DNA of 33,193 bases, from the NCBI GenBank assembly GCA_029259845.1, contig JAJDEI010000149.1, positions 1 to 33,193 of the forward strand, read 5' to 3'. Below, piece after piece: positions 7,737 to 16,306 of the stretch. The notes below the pieces were generated by a model. The model worked only from the letters and a program-made list of their open reading frames with translations. It did no database searches and was not told the origin of the DNA. The first letter of the stretch is position 1. Each line of letters begins with the position of its first letter. Origin of the DNA: Planctomycetaceae bacterium (GTDB taxonomy: Bacteria; Planctomycetota; Planctomycetia; Planctomycetales; Planctomycetaceae). Position numbers and translations under genes: made by a program.

Positions 7737-8903
7737 ATGCCGAACAACACGATTCCAAACCCCACAGCTGCGAATCCCACAGCTGCCGCAACTCCCCTCC
7801 GCACTGCCGATCCACTTTCCAAGAGCAGGACTGGTTCCAGGAGCAGAGCTGGCACCGCTTCGGTTCCGGCCCCCAGTTCTGAGACCAAAGGCGACCGCAC
7901 CTTGTTTACCCGACGTACCCGATCGCTACTTGGCGTCCAGGTGCTCTCCAGCGGTTCGTTCTTGCCGGAGAACGTCGTTACCAATTCCGACCTGCAGGAC
8001 ACACTGGGGTTCGACCCCGAATGGATCGAGCAGCGGTCCGGCATTCTGGAACGCCGCCACGCCTCCCCGGAGATGGCCACGAGCGACCTGTGTGTCGAAG
8101 CCGCGACGCGGGCGATTCGATCTGCCAGGATCGATCCGCAACAGATTGATTTGCTGATCGTCGGGACGTCGACGCCCGATTACCAAATGCCCTCAGCCGC
8201 CTGCCTCGTGCAGGAAAAGCTCGGACTCGATGCCCCCGCGTTCGATGTCTCAGCCGCTTGTGCCGGCTTCATGTATGCGATGGTCACCGCGGCCCAGTTT
8301 GTCTCCACCGGGAACGCCAATCTCGCAATGGTGGTCGGGGCGGATGTGTTGAGCCGCGTTTCAGATCCCAACGACCGGCGGACCTATCCCCTCTTCGGCG
8401 ACGGGGCGGGAGCCGTGCTCATGACGCGCGGCGGACCGCACCAGGGGCTGATCTGCTACCAGATGGGATCAGACGGCAGCGGTGCCGGGCAACTGTTCAT
8501 CCCGGGCGGTGGTTCGAAGCAGCGGATCACCCCGGAATCGTTCTCTCCGGGAGACGACTGCGTGAAAATGGACGGTCGCAGCGTCTTCAAGTGGGCCGTG
8601 CGGACACTGACCGATACCATCGAATTGGTGCTGGAGAAGTCCGGCATGAGCCCGCACGACGTCTCCCTGTACGTGCTGCATCAGGCCAACATCCGGATCA
8701 TTGATTCGGCCATGGAACAACTGGGCGTGCCGCCGGAGAAGGTGTTCGTCAATCTGGAAAAGTACGGCAACACGTCGGCGGCTTCGATGCCGATCGTGCT
8801 GGACGAAGCCATGCGAGCCGGACGGATCGAGCGCGGCGACACCGTGCTGATGGGCGGCTTCGGCGCCGGCCTCACCTGGGGCACCGGCCTGATGCGCTGG
8901 TAG
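7737..8903 (+). CDS. fabH: 3-oxoacyl-ACP synthase III (KAS III)
   Basis: FabH condenses acetyl-CoA (or another starter) with malonyl-ACP to begin fatty-acid synthesis. The 388-residue protein has the full triad: Cys175 in SAACAGF, His315 in LHQANIRI and Asn345 in YGNTSAAS, plus the C-terminal GGFGAGLTWG. Family members are usually about 320-335 residues; the excess is an N-terminal extension of roughly 60 residues rich in Pro, Thr, Ala and Ser, before LGVQVLSSGSFLPE. The DNA of the extension holds an imperfect tandem repeat (CCCACAGCTGC twice at 7760-7785). The ATG at 7737 is chosen because GAAGGA lies 10 bases upstream; an ATG at 7704 is also in frame. A secondary-metabolism KAS III is possible. 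Confidence 0.9.
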   Translation: MPNNTIPNPTAANPTAAATPLRTADPLSKSRTGSRSRAGTASVPAPSSETKGDRTLFTRRTRSLLGVQVLSSGSFLPENVVTNSDLQDTLGFDPEWIEQRSGILERRHASPEMATSDLCVEAATRAIRSARIDPQQIDLLIVGTSTPDYQMPSAACLVQEKLGLDAPAFDVSAACAGFMYAMVTAAQFVSTGNANLAMVVGADVLSRVSDPNDRRTYPLFGDGAGAVLMTRGGPHQGLICYQMGSDGSGAGQLFIPGGGSKQRITPESFSPGDDCVKMDGRSVFKWAVRTLTDTIELVLEKSGMSPHDVSLYVLHQANIRIIDSAMEQLGVPPEKVFVNLEKYGNTSAASMPIVLDEAMRAGRIERGDTVLMGGFGAGLTWGTGLMRW

Positions 8904-8919
8904 CGGCGGCGGACATCCG

Positions 8920-8930
8920 CCCCCCCCCCC
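8920..8930. repeat. Run of eleven C
   Basis: A homopolymer of 11 cytosines lies 17 bases after the fabH stop, just after a small GGCGGA / TCCGCC hairpin. It is outside any reading frame. It is prone to length change in replication and sequencing. Confidence 0.8.
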
Positions 8931-8952
8931 GCGACTTCGATTCGCGACTTCC

Positions 8953-8980
8953 TCGTCCCCATGCTTCCGCTGGGGAGCGA
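8953..8980. repeat. Single hairpin of the GTTCCC family
   Basis: TCGTCCCCA (8953-8961) pairs with TGGGGAGCGA (8971-8980) around the loop TGCTTCCGC. It matches the left hairpin of the element at 18408 (TCGTTCCCAAGCTTCGGCGT then GGGAACG), with T-A pairs replaced by C-G. It lies between fabH and the small membrane protein gene. Confidence 0.55.
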
Positions 8981-8988
8981 GACAACGG

Positions 8989-9333
8989 ATGTCAAACGCA
9001 GGTCAGCAGATGTCAGAGAACACACTCTTGGCGTGTGTCGCCGTTCTCATCTCGATGGTCGCGGTTTGGTTTTTCGTGCTCGGCTGGCTGTTTCACCGTC
9101 TTGCAAATCAGCATGCCACAGCCTATCGGACAATTGGATCACCAACGCTCTTCTGGAACAATTCGCCCCGAAACAACTGGTTGCTGCTGAGGTTCCTGTT
9201 CAGCGCTCGGCATCGCCAATTGAGTGACAAGGCGCTGACAAATGTAACTCGGTTCGCGCGAGCCTTTCTGATAATCTATCTGTGTGCGTTCTTTGGACTC
9301 GTCGCGCTGATCGTCACTTGCGGCATCAAATGA
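8989..9333 (+). CDS. Small membrane protein with two helices (UspB-like layout)
   Basis: This 114-residue protein has one membrane helix near the N-terminus (about residues 12-34, LLACVAVLISMVAVWFFVLG) and one at the C-terminus (about 90-112). Between them is a basic soluble stretch with FWNNSPRNNWLLLRFLFSAR. The layout and length resemble the universal stress protein B type and related uncharacterised small membrane proteins, but the likeness is weak and no function is claimed. The start may be 8989 or 9010 (SENTLLAC follows); neither has a strong ribosome-binding site. Base composition is more AT-rich than in its neighbours. It is followed by a repeat and a convergent gene. Confidence 0.6.
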   Translation: MSNAGQQMSENTLLACVAVLISMVAVWFFVLGWLFHRLANQHATAYRTIGSPTLFWNNSPRNNWLLLRFLFSARHRQLSDKALTNVTRFARAFLIIYLCAFFGLVALIVTCGIK

Positions 9334-9419
9334 CACCGATCGACCTGCGATCCCCTGAACCGCCGACCGATCGATTTGCAACACGAGCCAGTGCGAATTC
9401 AAGCTTTGGCATGAGGGTC

Positions 9420-9490
9420 GGAGTTCAAGCTTTAGCCTGCTTTCGCAGCCTAAAGGCTGAACTCCAACCGCGAGTTCCAGGTTTGACAGA
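9420..9490. repeat. TAAAGGCTGAACTCC palindrome, full copy
   Basis: GGAGTTCAAGCTTTAGCCTG (9420-9439) and CAGCCTAAAGGCTGAACTCC (9446-9465) form an imperfect inverted repeat with a 6-base loop, CTTTCG. A degenerate second left arm (AATTCAAGCTTTGGCATGAG) lies at 9396-9415. Copies occur at 291-344 (right half) and 16179-16230. It is located between convergent genes. Confidence 0.7.
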
Positions 9491-9493
9491 GCA

Positions 9494-10738
9494 CTATTCG
9501 GAGCCACTGGCCAGCTCGTCCTGTTGTTCGCGTTGCTCGGCGGCGGCGACTCCGACGAGAGGCAGGGCGTCTTCTTCGGACTCGGGCGTCGGCTCTGCGC
9601 GCGGCAGGGAGACCGAGTCGAGCGAGATTGCATCCACGCTCTTTCTGAGTAGAAAATAGATGATCGTCGTTGCCGACCAGAAGTAGCTCGTCGCGAATCC
9701 GACGAGCGCGAGTCCGACCACGCGGTCCCAAATATAGACCCCTCCCGTCGCCAGACCGATCGAATCTCCCCCGCCGAGACGCATGTCCCGGAGACGACCC
9801 TCCCCCATCCCGGAGGCGACTGCCCATTCCGAAAGCGGCAGCAGAATCTCGATCATCGTCGCCAGGAACGCCAGCAGCAGCGATCCGTAAAACAGCGCCA
9901 CGACTGCAAGCCACAGCGCGTACCAGGGCCGGCTGAACAGGTAGCTGAACACGCGGCTGAACGCGTCGAAGGCGTCAGCGTCCTCCGTGCCGACCGAACT
10001 AAGCATCAACGGCCAGCTTGCCGCGATGGCCAGTAGAACCACCGTCATCAAACCGGCCAGCAGCAGCGGAATCCCCCACAAGACGCCGACGACCGCCGGT
10101 CCCACCATCGGGATCCTGCCGAACAGGCCCAGCGCCAGGCAAAGCATCCACAGCAGGAACACGCCCACGAGCGGCAGCAGCGGTGCCCCGAGTGACGAGG
10201 CCAGTTTCTGGATCGAGAAACGGAGCGACTCCCGCAGCGACAACGAAGCATCCGCCGCGAACCGCAGCGCGGCGGTTCGCGCGATCGCCACGCCGAACAG
10301 GCTCCAGACGATCAGCGCCCACAACAGTTTCGACCACGCGGTCGCGTCCTGGGCCCAGGAATTCCCCCGCAAAAACAGGGAACGCCCGGGGCTGACGATC
10401 GTCCACAGCGGGCGGATGATCTTGTCGCCATGAATCGCCGCCCCGCTGAGTGACCTGACGGTGTCTGTCGCAAAGCGCTCCGGGTCAACCGCCATCGATT
10501 GGCGCGCCTCTTCGTCGAATGCGTTGGCCCATTCCCGGTACGTGGATGTGTCGCCGGTCGAAAACGGCATCATGCGGATGACCTGCTGCCCGGCATCGAT
10601 CAGCAGGACGGCGGCGATGGCCAGCAGAATCGGCTTCGGGGCAAAGGCGATGCGAAAGGCACGAAACAAATGCAACCACGGCAGCCGCTGCCGCAGCCGC
10701 GCACGATCCGTCACGTAAAGTTGCTCGTCAGATTCCAT
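9494..10738 (-). CDS. Six-helix membrane protein of unknown function
   Basis: This 414-residue inner-membrane protein is not recognised as a named family. Predicted helices lie near residues 30-54 (PILLAIAAVLLIDAG), 140-160 (LLWALIVWSLFGVAIA), 195-215 (LLPLVGVFLLWMLCLALGLF), 222-254 (VVGVLWGIPLLLAGLMTVVLL), 278-304 (YALWLAVVALFYGSLLLAF) and 335-360 (VVGLALVGFATSYFWSATT). The C-terminal tail is acidic and Glu/Gln-rich. The overall pattern recalls planctomycete membrane proteins of the Yip1/DUF4013-like sort, but this is only an impression. The frame can begin at TTG 10741 or ATG 10738; the ATG is used. It stands alone on this strand. Confidence 0.7.
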   Translation of the reverse strand: MESDEQLYVTDRARLRQRLPWLHLFRAFRIAFAPKPILLAIAAVLLIDAGQQVIRMMPFSTGDTSTYREWANAFDEEARQSMAVDPERFATDTVRSLSGAAIHGDKIIRPLWTIVSPGRSLFLRGNSWAQDATAWSKLLWALIVWSLFGVAIARTAALRFAADASLSLRESLRFSIQKLASSLGAPLLPLVGVFLLWMLCLALGLFGRIPMVGPAVVGVLWGIPLLLAGLMTVVLLAIAASWPLMLSSVGTEDADAFDAFSRVFSYLFSRPWYALWLAVVALFYGSLLLAFLATMIEILLPLSEWAVASGMGEGRLRDMRLGGGDSIGLATGGVYIWDRVVGLALVGFATSYFWSATTIIYFLLRKSVDAISLDSVSLPRAEPTPESEEDALPLVGVAAAEQREQQDELASGSE

Positions 10739-10841
10739 CAACGCTTAACCAGAAAAAAGTTCGTTGTGACCAAGCCGCGCCGCGTGTTCCTGCGGAATAG
10801 GAGGTCGCGAAGCCGCCAGCAACTGGAAAGGGTTCGGTTTG

Positions 10842-11792
<951 letters not shown>

Positions 11793-11838
11793 GATGTGCG
11801 GGGATTGGTGATATGGTGAGTTGTGGAGTGGTGAGTGG
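11793..11838. repeat. Degenerate short tandem repeat before the NagB-like gene
   Basis: On the minus strand the bases read as near-heptamers such as CACTCAC, CACTCCA, CAACTCA, CCATATC and ACCAATC. They lie directly upstream of the NagB-like start codon. Similar degenerate tandem stretches precede the Gfo/Idh/MocA gene (30717-30757). Confidence 0.45.
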
Positions 11839-11882
11839 CCGGGAATCGGGACCTTGCCGACGTTTCGAATCGCCTTCAATTC

Positions 11883-11899
11883 CGCTTGCGGATTAACAC
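11883..11899. repeat. Single arm of the CGCTTGCGGAT family
   Basis: CGCTTGCGGATTAACAC is one arm of the inverted repeat seen at 4980-5043. No pairing arm is found nearby, so this is a solo copy. It lies between the start of the NagB-like gene and the end of the bifunctional-nuclease gene. Confidence 0.6.
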
Positions 11900-11989
11900 G
11901 ACCTCTCAGGCCCCCTCGGCGTCAAACGTTCTGCCAAACCGAAAGCGTCACTGCCGGGTTGCCCCACCGTCGACAACGCTTCGCGCGGA

Positions 11990-12400
11990 CTATGCCACCT
12001 CCTCCAGGACCGTGTCGTCGACATAGATGGGCAGGTAGGGATCGTAATGCACGGACAGGGCGATGGCATCACTGGGACGGCTGTCCAGTTCGATCAATTC
12101 GCCGTTGTGTCGCACGCGGATGACCGCATAGTACGTATGGTCCATTAGGTTGTTGATGACCACGTCTTCTGCTTCACCACCGAGATCTTCGATCGCCTGC
12201 TTGAGCAGATCGTGCGTCAGCGGACGGGGAGGGAGTTCACCCCGAACCTTCGCCTGCACGCGGCGGTCGATGCTCGTCGCCTCGAAGATGCCAATGAGGA
12301 TAGGGAACGAGCGTTCGCCGTCGATTTCCTTGAGAAACACGACCTGCTGGTCGTTGATCTCACTGATCACAATGCGGACGAGTTCCATCGGAACGAGCAC
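11990..12400 (-). CDS. Bifunctional nuclease (BFN, DUF151) family protein
   Basis: This protein of 136 residues matches the BFN/DUF151 family, whose plant and Thermotoga members have been reported or proposed to act as nucleases; the role in bacteria is poorly known. It shows the typical run VVFLKEIDGERSFPILIGIFEA, RPLTHDLLKQAIEDLGGEAE, VINNLMDHTYYAVI and ELDSRPSDAIALSV. The last is the best conserved part of the family. The start is read as GTG at 12400 (then LVPMELVRI), because GAGG lies 7 bases upstream. The ATG at 12388 has no ribosome-binding site. The longer open frame upstream is repeat DNA. It is a single gene. Confidence 0.88.
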   Translation of the reverse strand: MLVPMELVRIVISEINDQQVVFLKEIDGERSFPILIGIFEATSIDRRVQAKVRGELPPRPLTHDLLKQAIEDLGGEAEDVVINNLMDHTYYAVIRVRHNGELIELDSRPSDAIALSVHYDPYLPIYVDDTVLEEVA

Positions 12401-12571
12401 GGGAGCACCTCGGTCTGCGCGGCTTGTGTCGCCGGCGGCTTGCCTGATTTCGAGTTTGATGACGCAAGTATAAGAAGCCGACGCGCCGGTCATCAAGCGG
12501 CTGTTGGCTGATCGCTGCTGGCAATGTGTGGCTGGGGCGCTCAAGGATCGTGGAACAACCGATCGGCATCC

Positions 12572-12695
12572 AACTTCAGGGGCCGTGCCCGGTGAAGAAC
12601 CAGTGTGACCGCCCCAGATTCGGTGAGCGATCTCGCCCGCAAGCGTCGAATCGCGCCCCTGCCACCCCCGATGGGTCCTCAAATCCTCACCCGGC
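12572..12695 (+). repeat. AACTTCAGGGGCCGTG repeat, copy 1
   Basis: The stretch begins AACTTCAGGGGCCGTGCCCG and goes on through TGACCGCCCC, TCTCGC and CCCTGCCACCCCCGATGGG. The reverse complement of 19972-20093 shows the same order of blocks with interrupted identity, so these are two diverged, inverted copies of one element about 120 bp long. It fills the gap between the VWA gene and the DUF151 gene. No gene is seen in it. Confidence 0.6.
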
Positions 12696-12697
12696 TC

Positions 12698-13690
12698 CTA
12701 CGACCCGGTCTCGGCAGCGGGGATGAACTGGTACTCTCCCCAGTTTCGCGTGGCGATGGCACGGAGCACCGCTTCCCCTTCGTCATCCGCGAAGCCGATC
12801 GTGTGGATCACCACGCGGTTGAGATTTGCCTGAGTGACCTCCCGGGCGATCTTGTTCGGGAAGTTGCCGTCGGTCAGGAAATAGATCACGTCCGGACGCA
12901 GCTTGAGCGCCAATGAGAGGGCCTGTTCCGGGTTTGTGTTACCGTCGGCTCGCACCTGAGCCGCCCAGCGGAGAAATTTCTCCTGGGCTGAGGGCGTCGC
13001 ACGCGGCATGCTGTTGGCCGGCATCGGCAGTGCGCGATCGTTGAAATAGACGATGAAAAACTCCTGCGCAGGCGTCATCTGACGGATCGACCGGATCAGC
13101 TCGAGCTTGACGCGGCCGAAGCGGGTCCGCATCTGTCCGGGATGCGGATGGTTCATGCTCCGCGAGGCGTCGACCACGTACACCACCCGCTGCCCCTCGA
13201 CGCGCTGGCCGAAGAACCGGCTCCCCCCCTCAGACGCCCCGAAGCCCGTTCCGGTACCATCGCCCCGTCCCTGCAATCCGAAATCACCGCCGCCCGCTCC
13301 CCCTCCCAGCGAGACCGCCTCGGTAAACATCGACGGCTGGGGGCGATCACCTTCCGGCAACGGGAGCGAGGCGAGTTGCTGAACGTCGATCGCCCCATCC
13401 GTCCGGTCGACGCTCTGCGTGTGCTGAAACAGGGCAGCGCCGGTGCTCGATCCCCCCGACTCGGACGTTTCCGACAGAACCGTGATCGGTGCCGCGTCGA
13501 GAATGTCGGGGGCACCGTCGTCACTCCAGACGGTCTCGATGGCCAGGTGTGCCGGTTTTTCCGGAAAGGGGAGCAACCACAATCCGCACAGCACTACCGC
13601 TGCCACATGGACGACTCCGGAGACGGCCGCCGAGCTCGCCATGCGGCGCCCGCCCGACGTCCCCCAGGGACCTTTCAGCCGTGATGTCAT
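12698..13690 (-). CDS. Membrane-anchored VWA-domain protein
   Basis: This 330-residue protein has an N-terminal membrane helix (about residues 22-42, VSGVVHVAAVVLCGLWLLP). A Gly/Ser-rich linker follows, with GGGAGGGDFGLQGRGDGTGTG. The C-terminal von Willebrand factor A domain carries the metal site DASRSMN (DxSxS) with a downstream TNPE Thr and FLTDGNFP Asp. VWA domains of this kind bind protein partners through Mg2+. The early part resembles the TonB/energy-transduction or Ser-Gly-rich style seen in many planctomycete VWA proteins. The start at 13690 is preferred over GTG/ATG codons further out because protein-like sequence begins there. It is single; partners are unknown. Confidence 0.8.
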   Translation of the reverse strand: MTSRLKGPWGTSGGRRMASSAAVSGVVHVAAVVLCGLWLLPFPEKPAHLAIETVWSDDGAPDILDAAPITVLSETSESGGSSTGAALFQHTQSVDRTDGAIDVQQLASLPLPEGDRPQPSMFTEAVSLGGGAGGGDFGLQGRGDGTGTGFGASEGGSRFFGQRVEGQRVVYVVDASRSMNHPHPGQMRTRFGRVKLELIRSIRQMTPAQEFFIVYFNDRALPMPANSMPRATPSAQEKFLRWAAQVRADGNTNPEQALSLALKLRPDVIYFLTDGNFPNKIAREVTQANLNRVVIHTIGFADDEGEAVLRAIATRNWGEYQFIPAAETGS

Positions 13691-13925
13691 CCATGTTCTC
13701 AAAACGCATCCCCCGGTCGCGACATCCCTTATGATCGGCTTTCCAGCACCGGCGATTCGCGACAATTCCCAGCGTACCAGCCTCATACGACGAGAGCCAA
13801 CCCAAGTTCCGGGCCACGCGACAATTCAACGGAGGCGATCTTGCAATTCACGGTGATTGCGGAGGGCATGTCACTTTTTCCGACCGCACCAATGGGAGCA
13901 CAAACGGGACTGGAATGAGATCGTG

Positions 13926-14007
13926 TTCACCGCAGAGTCCGCAGAGGGGCGCAGAGAGAGTTTTCCCCCAAAAAAGTCTCTGCGTTCCTCGGCGTACTCT
14001 GCGGTAA
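13926..14007. repeat. CGCAGAG inverted repeat
   Basis: CACCGCAGAGTCCGCAGAGG at the left is answered by CCTCGGCGTACTCTGCGGTA at the right. The inner arms GCGCAGAGAGA and AGTCTCTGCG surround an A/T-containing loop with CCCCCAAAAAAG. This CGCAGAG motif is a widespread repeat in environmental bacteria. It lies in the 536-base gap between the divergent VWA and DCC genes, where nothing else recognisable is seen. Confidence 0.7.
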
Positions 14008-14226
14008 TCCTTCCTGATGCGTTGGAGGCCGCGTGTTGTCGTCGGTCTTTGGCGGTTCGCTGCTTCCGATGGCTCCCGTGTCACCGACGCCAAATCGTCA
14101 ACTTCCGGTGACCACGTCGCTTACGCTCCGGGCTCTGATTCGTTGGGTAATACAGCGCTCTCTGATTTGGGGACGGCGTGCGTTAATATGTGGTGGGGAC
14201 GACGGTTCGTCATTGGGAGGCGTCTG

Positions 14227-14682
14227 ATGAGCGCGGCAACCGAATTACAATCTGACGACCGGCAGAATCCGCCGGTCGGTTCGGAGACCGGGCCGCCCAT
14301 TCTGTTCTTTGACGGGGTCTGCGGCCTGTGCAGCCGGGCGGTCGACTTTGTAATGGCTCGCGATCCGGAAGGGGTATTCCGCTTCGCACCATTGCAGGGT
14401 GAAACGGCCCGGGCGATGCTGAGCGAAGCAGACACTGCTGCGCTCGAAACCATGGTCGTCGCGACGGAAACGGGCCTCTACCGCCGCTCGTCGGCCGCGG
14501 TTCGCATCCTGTGGACGCTGGGGCCGTTCTGGCGTTTGTGCGGTTGGGGGTTGTGGATCATCCCCCGCCCGCTCCGCGACCTTGGCTACAACATGGTCGC
14601 AAAAACCCGCTACCGGCTGTTCGGCAAGCACGAGACCTGCCGTCTCCCGACCCCGGAAGAACGCGAGCGGTTTCTGCCCTGA
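14227..14682 (+). CDS. DCC-family thiol-disulfide oxidoreductase (DUF393)
   Basis: This 151-residue protein has the family signature near its N-terminus: ILFFDGVCGLCSRAVDFVMARD, with the CxxC pair (GVCGLC) in a thioredoxin-like setting. RFAPLQGETARAML and YRRSSAAVRILWTLGPFW follow, both typical. The C-terminal half has a weakly hydrophobic stretch (LCGWGLWIIPRPLRDL) and YNMVAKTRYRLFGK. Family members are predicted to use the cysteine pair in redox chemistry; substrates are unknown. The ATG at 14227 has GGGAGG 6 bases upstream, a strong ribosome-binding site. The gene is convergent with the PQQ-like gene, 42 bases away. Confidence 0.88.
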   Translation: MSAATELQSDDRQNPPVGSETGPPILFFDGVCGLCSRAVDFVMARDPEGVFRFAPLQGETARAMLSEADTAALETMVVATETGLYRRSSAAVRILWTLGPFWRLCGWGLWIIPRPLRDLGYNMVAKTRYRLFGKHETCRLPTPEERERFLP

Positions 14683-14724
14683 TGGCCTGCGCAGCCAATT
14701 CCGTCAGCGGCCAACCGCCGGCAA

Positions 14725-16026
14725 TCAATCGTCAGTGGCACTGATTGCGAACAGATGTTCGTGCGTGCGGATGAACAGCCTTCCGTTGGCGATGGCCGGT
14801 GAAGCGGAGCATCGTTCGCCCAGTTCGTTCTCGGCGATCACGTCGATTTCCGGTCCTGGCTTGACGACCTTGGTCGTTCCGTCGTCGGCAAGAAAGTAGG
14901 CCCGTCCGCCGGCGGTCACCAGCGACGGGCTGAAGTGTCGGCCCAGCCGCGCCTGCCACAAACGCTCGCCGGTCCGGGTGTCGAAGCAGTTCCCCGTCCC
15001 GCGGTCGTCAGCGACGAGCAAATAGTTGTCTACAAGGACCGGTGAAGGGACGTAACACTTGGCATTGGTCACATGCCAGGCGACGTGTGAATCGGTCACG
15101 TCTCCGCTTCCGTCCGGCTGCAGGGCAATGACATGATACGTGGGAAACCCGGCGACCGCGAAGAAATGGTCGCCGTCATACACCATTGACGCCACGAACT
15201 GTTCGGTCGGCCCCTCGATAAACCAATACTCCGATCCGTCGCGAGGGTTGAAGCTGGCGATGCTGCTGCTGCCGGAGACAACCATCTGCGTACGACCGCC
15301 CGCCTCCCGGATCAGCGGGGTGCAATAGCTGCGAATCCCATGGCGCCGCGGGACACTCCAGACCGTTTCGCCGGTCGCCTTGTCGAGAGCCGCGATGTAC
15401 GACGTGCCGTCATGGTCGCCGTTGACGATCAACAGGTCTTCGTAAAGCACCGGACTGCTGGCGAACCCGTGAGCACTGACGAACGTCCCCGCCCGGACGA
15501 GCCACTGCTGGTGTCCGTCGAGATCGAAGGAGGCAACGACGATTTCGCCCGGCGTGATGGGCCGGGGCGTGCCCACATTGGGAGCCGGGACAGTGCGGCC
15601 ATCCACGTGCAGAAACGTGACGAAGACCGATTCCCCATCCGTGACCGGCGTGCTGGATGCGGACGAATTAAGCGGATGCATCGTCTCGGCGGGGCCGGAG
15701 AAGACCGTCTGTTGCCAGCGAACGGCACCCGTCGCCGGGTCAAGGCAGAGCAGCACGCGGCCGTTCGTCTCCTCCAGAAACGTCGTCAGAAACAGGCGGT
15801 CACCGATGACCACGGGCGAGGAATGCCCTTTTCCGGGAAGGGGCGCCTTCCAGGCGATGTTTTGACCGGAAGCAGCGTTCCAGTGAACGGGGATGTCGGT
15901 TTCCAGGCTCGTCCCATCCCCGCGCGGCCCTCGCCAGCCGGGCCAGTCCTCCCCTTGAACGCTCATCGTCGCAACGGTCAGAGACAAGAGAACCGCCAGA
16001 GAGCAAAGGAGGGGACGTGTCGACAT
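14725..16026 (-). CDS. Secreted PQQ-like beta-propeller protein
   Basis: This 433-residue protein has a signal peptide (about residues 1-25, LLCSLAVLLSLTVATMSVQG) followed at once by EDWPGWRGPRGDGTS. That motif marks a large planctomycete and verrucomicrobial group of outer-surface or periplasmic propeller proteins. Repeated blades of the PQQ/BamB type are visible, for example LCLDPATGAVRWQ, AALDKATGETVWSV, NCFDTRTGERLWQ and ASPAIANGRLFIRT. The fold is an eight-bladed propeller in related proteins. There are no clear PQQ cofactor or calcium ligands, so the role is more likely structural or in binding than dehydrogenase activity. The ATG at 16026 fits the signal peptide. It is a single gene. 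Confidence 0.85.
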   Translation of the reverse strand: MSTRPLLCSLAVLLSLTVATMSVQGEDWPGWRGPRGDGTSLETDIPVHWNAASGQNIAWKAPLPGKGHSSPVVIGDRLFLTTFLEETNGRVLLCLDPATGAVRWQQTVFSGPAETMHPLNSSASSTPVTDGESVFVTFLHVDGRTVPAPNVGTPRPITPGEIVVASFDLDGHQQWLVRAGTFVSAHGFASSPVLYEDLLIVNGDHDGTSYIAALDKATGETVWSVPRRHGIRSYCTPLIREAGGRTQMVVSGSSSIASFNPRDGSEYWFIEGPTEQFVASMVYDGDHFFAVAGFPTYHVIALQPDGSGDVTDSHVAWHVTNAKCYVPSPVLVDNYLLVADDRGTGNCFDTRTGERLWQARLGRHFSPSLVTAGGRAYFLADDGTTKVVKPGPEIDVIAENELGERCSASPAIANGRLFIRTHEHLFAISATDD

Positions 16027-16178
16027 GGCGTTCGCGTGGGGAATGGGGGAGAGGTTTGTAACGATCCCTTAACGTACCCCATGCGCTTTCCGCACGCCAT
16101 CTCACGCGACGTCCGAACCGCAGGATGACGGTCGAATCAGAGCCGTGCCCAATAGCTTCGGGAGGCTTTGGTCCGGGA

Positions 16179-16230
16179 GTTGGAGAACAAGCTTCAGCTG
16201 GTTCTCGCAGCCTAAAGGCTGAACTCCAAC
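16179..16230. repeat. TAAAGGCTGAACTCC palindrome, third copy
   Basis: GTTGGAGAACAAGCTTCAGC at the left pairs imperfectly with CAGCCTAAAGGCTGAACTCC at the right. It is the same family as 9420-9490 and 291-344. It lies in the 280-base gap downstream of the TPR-like gene and upstream of the PQQ-like gene; no gene is seen in that gap. Confidence 0.65.
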
Positions 16231-16306
16231 CTCCCTGATTCACCTTGTTCCCCAGCCGGGTAGCCCAGCCGCCCCGGGAGCGGGTCGATTGAACATCGGC
16301 ACGCCT

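Noticed and set aside
7490-8080. Minus-strand open frame opposite the start of fabH
   Set aside because: It is antisense to the fabH extension and core; composition is typical of a shadow.
8920-8930. Phase-variable poly-C tract
   Set aside because: The tract is after the fabH stop and not in a promoter spacer or reading frame that I can identify, so a switching role is not supported.
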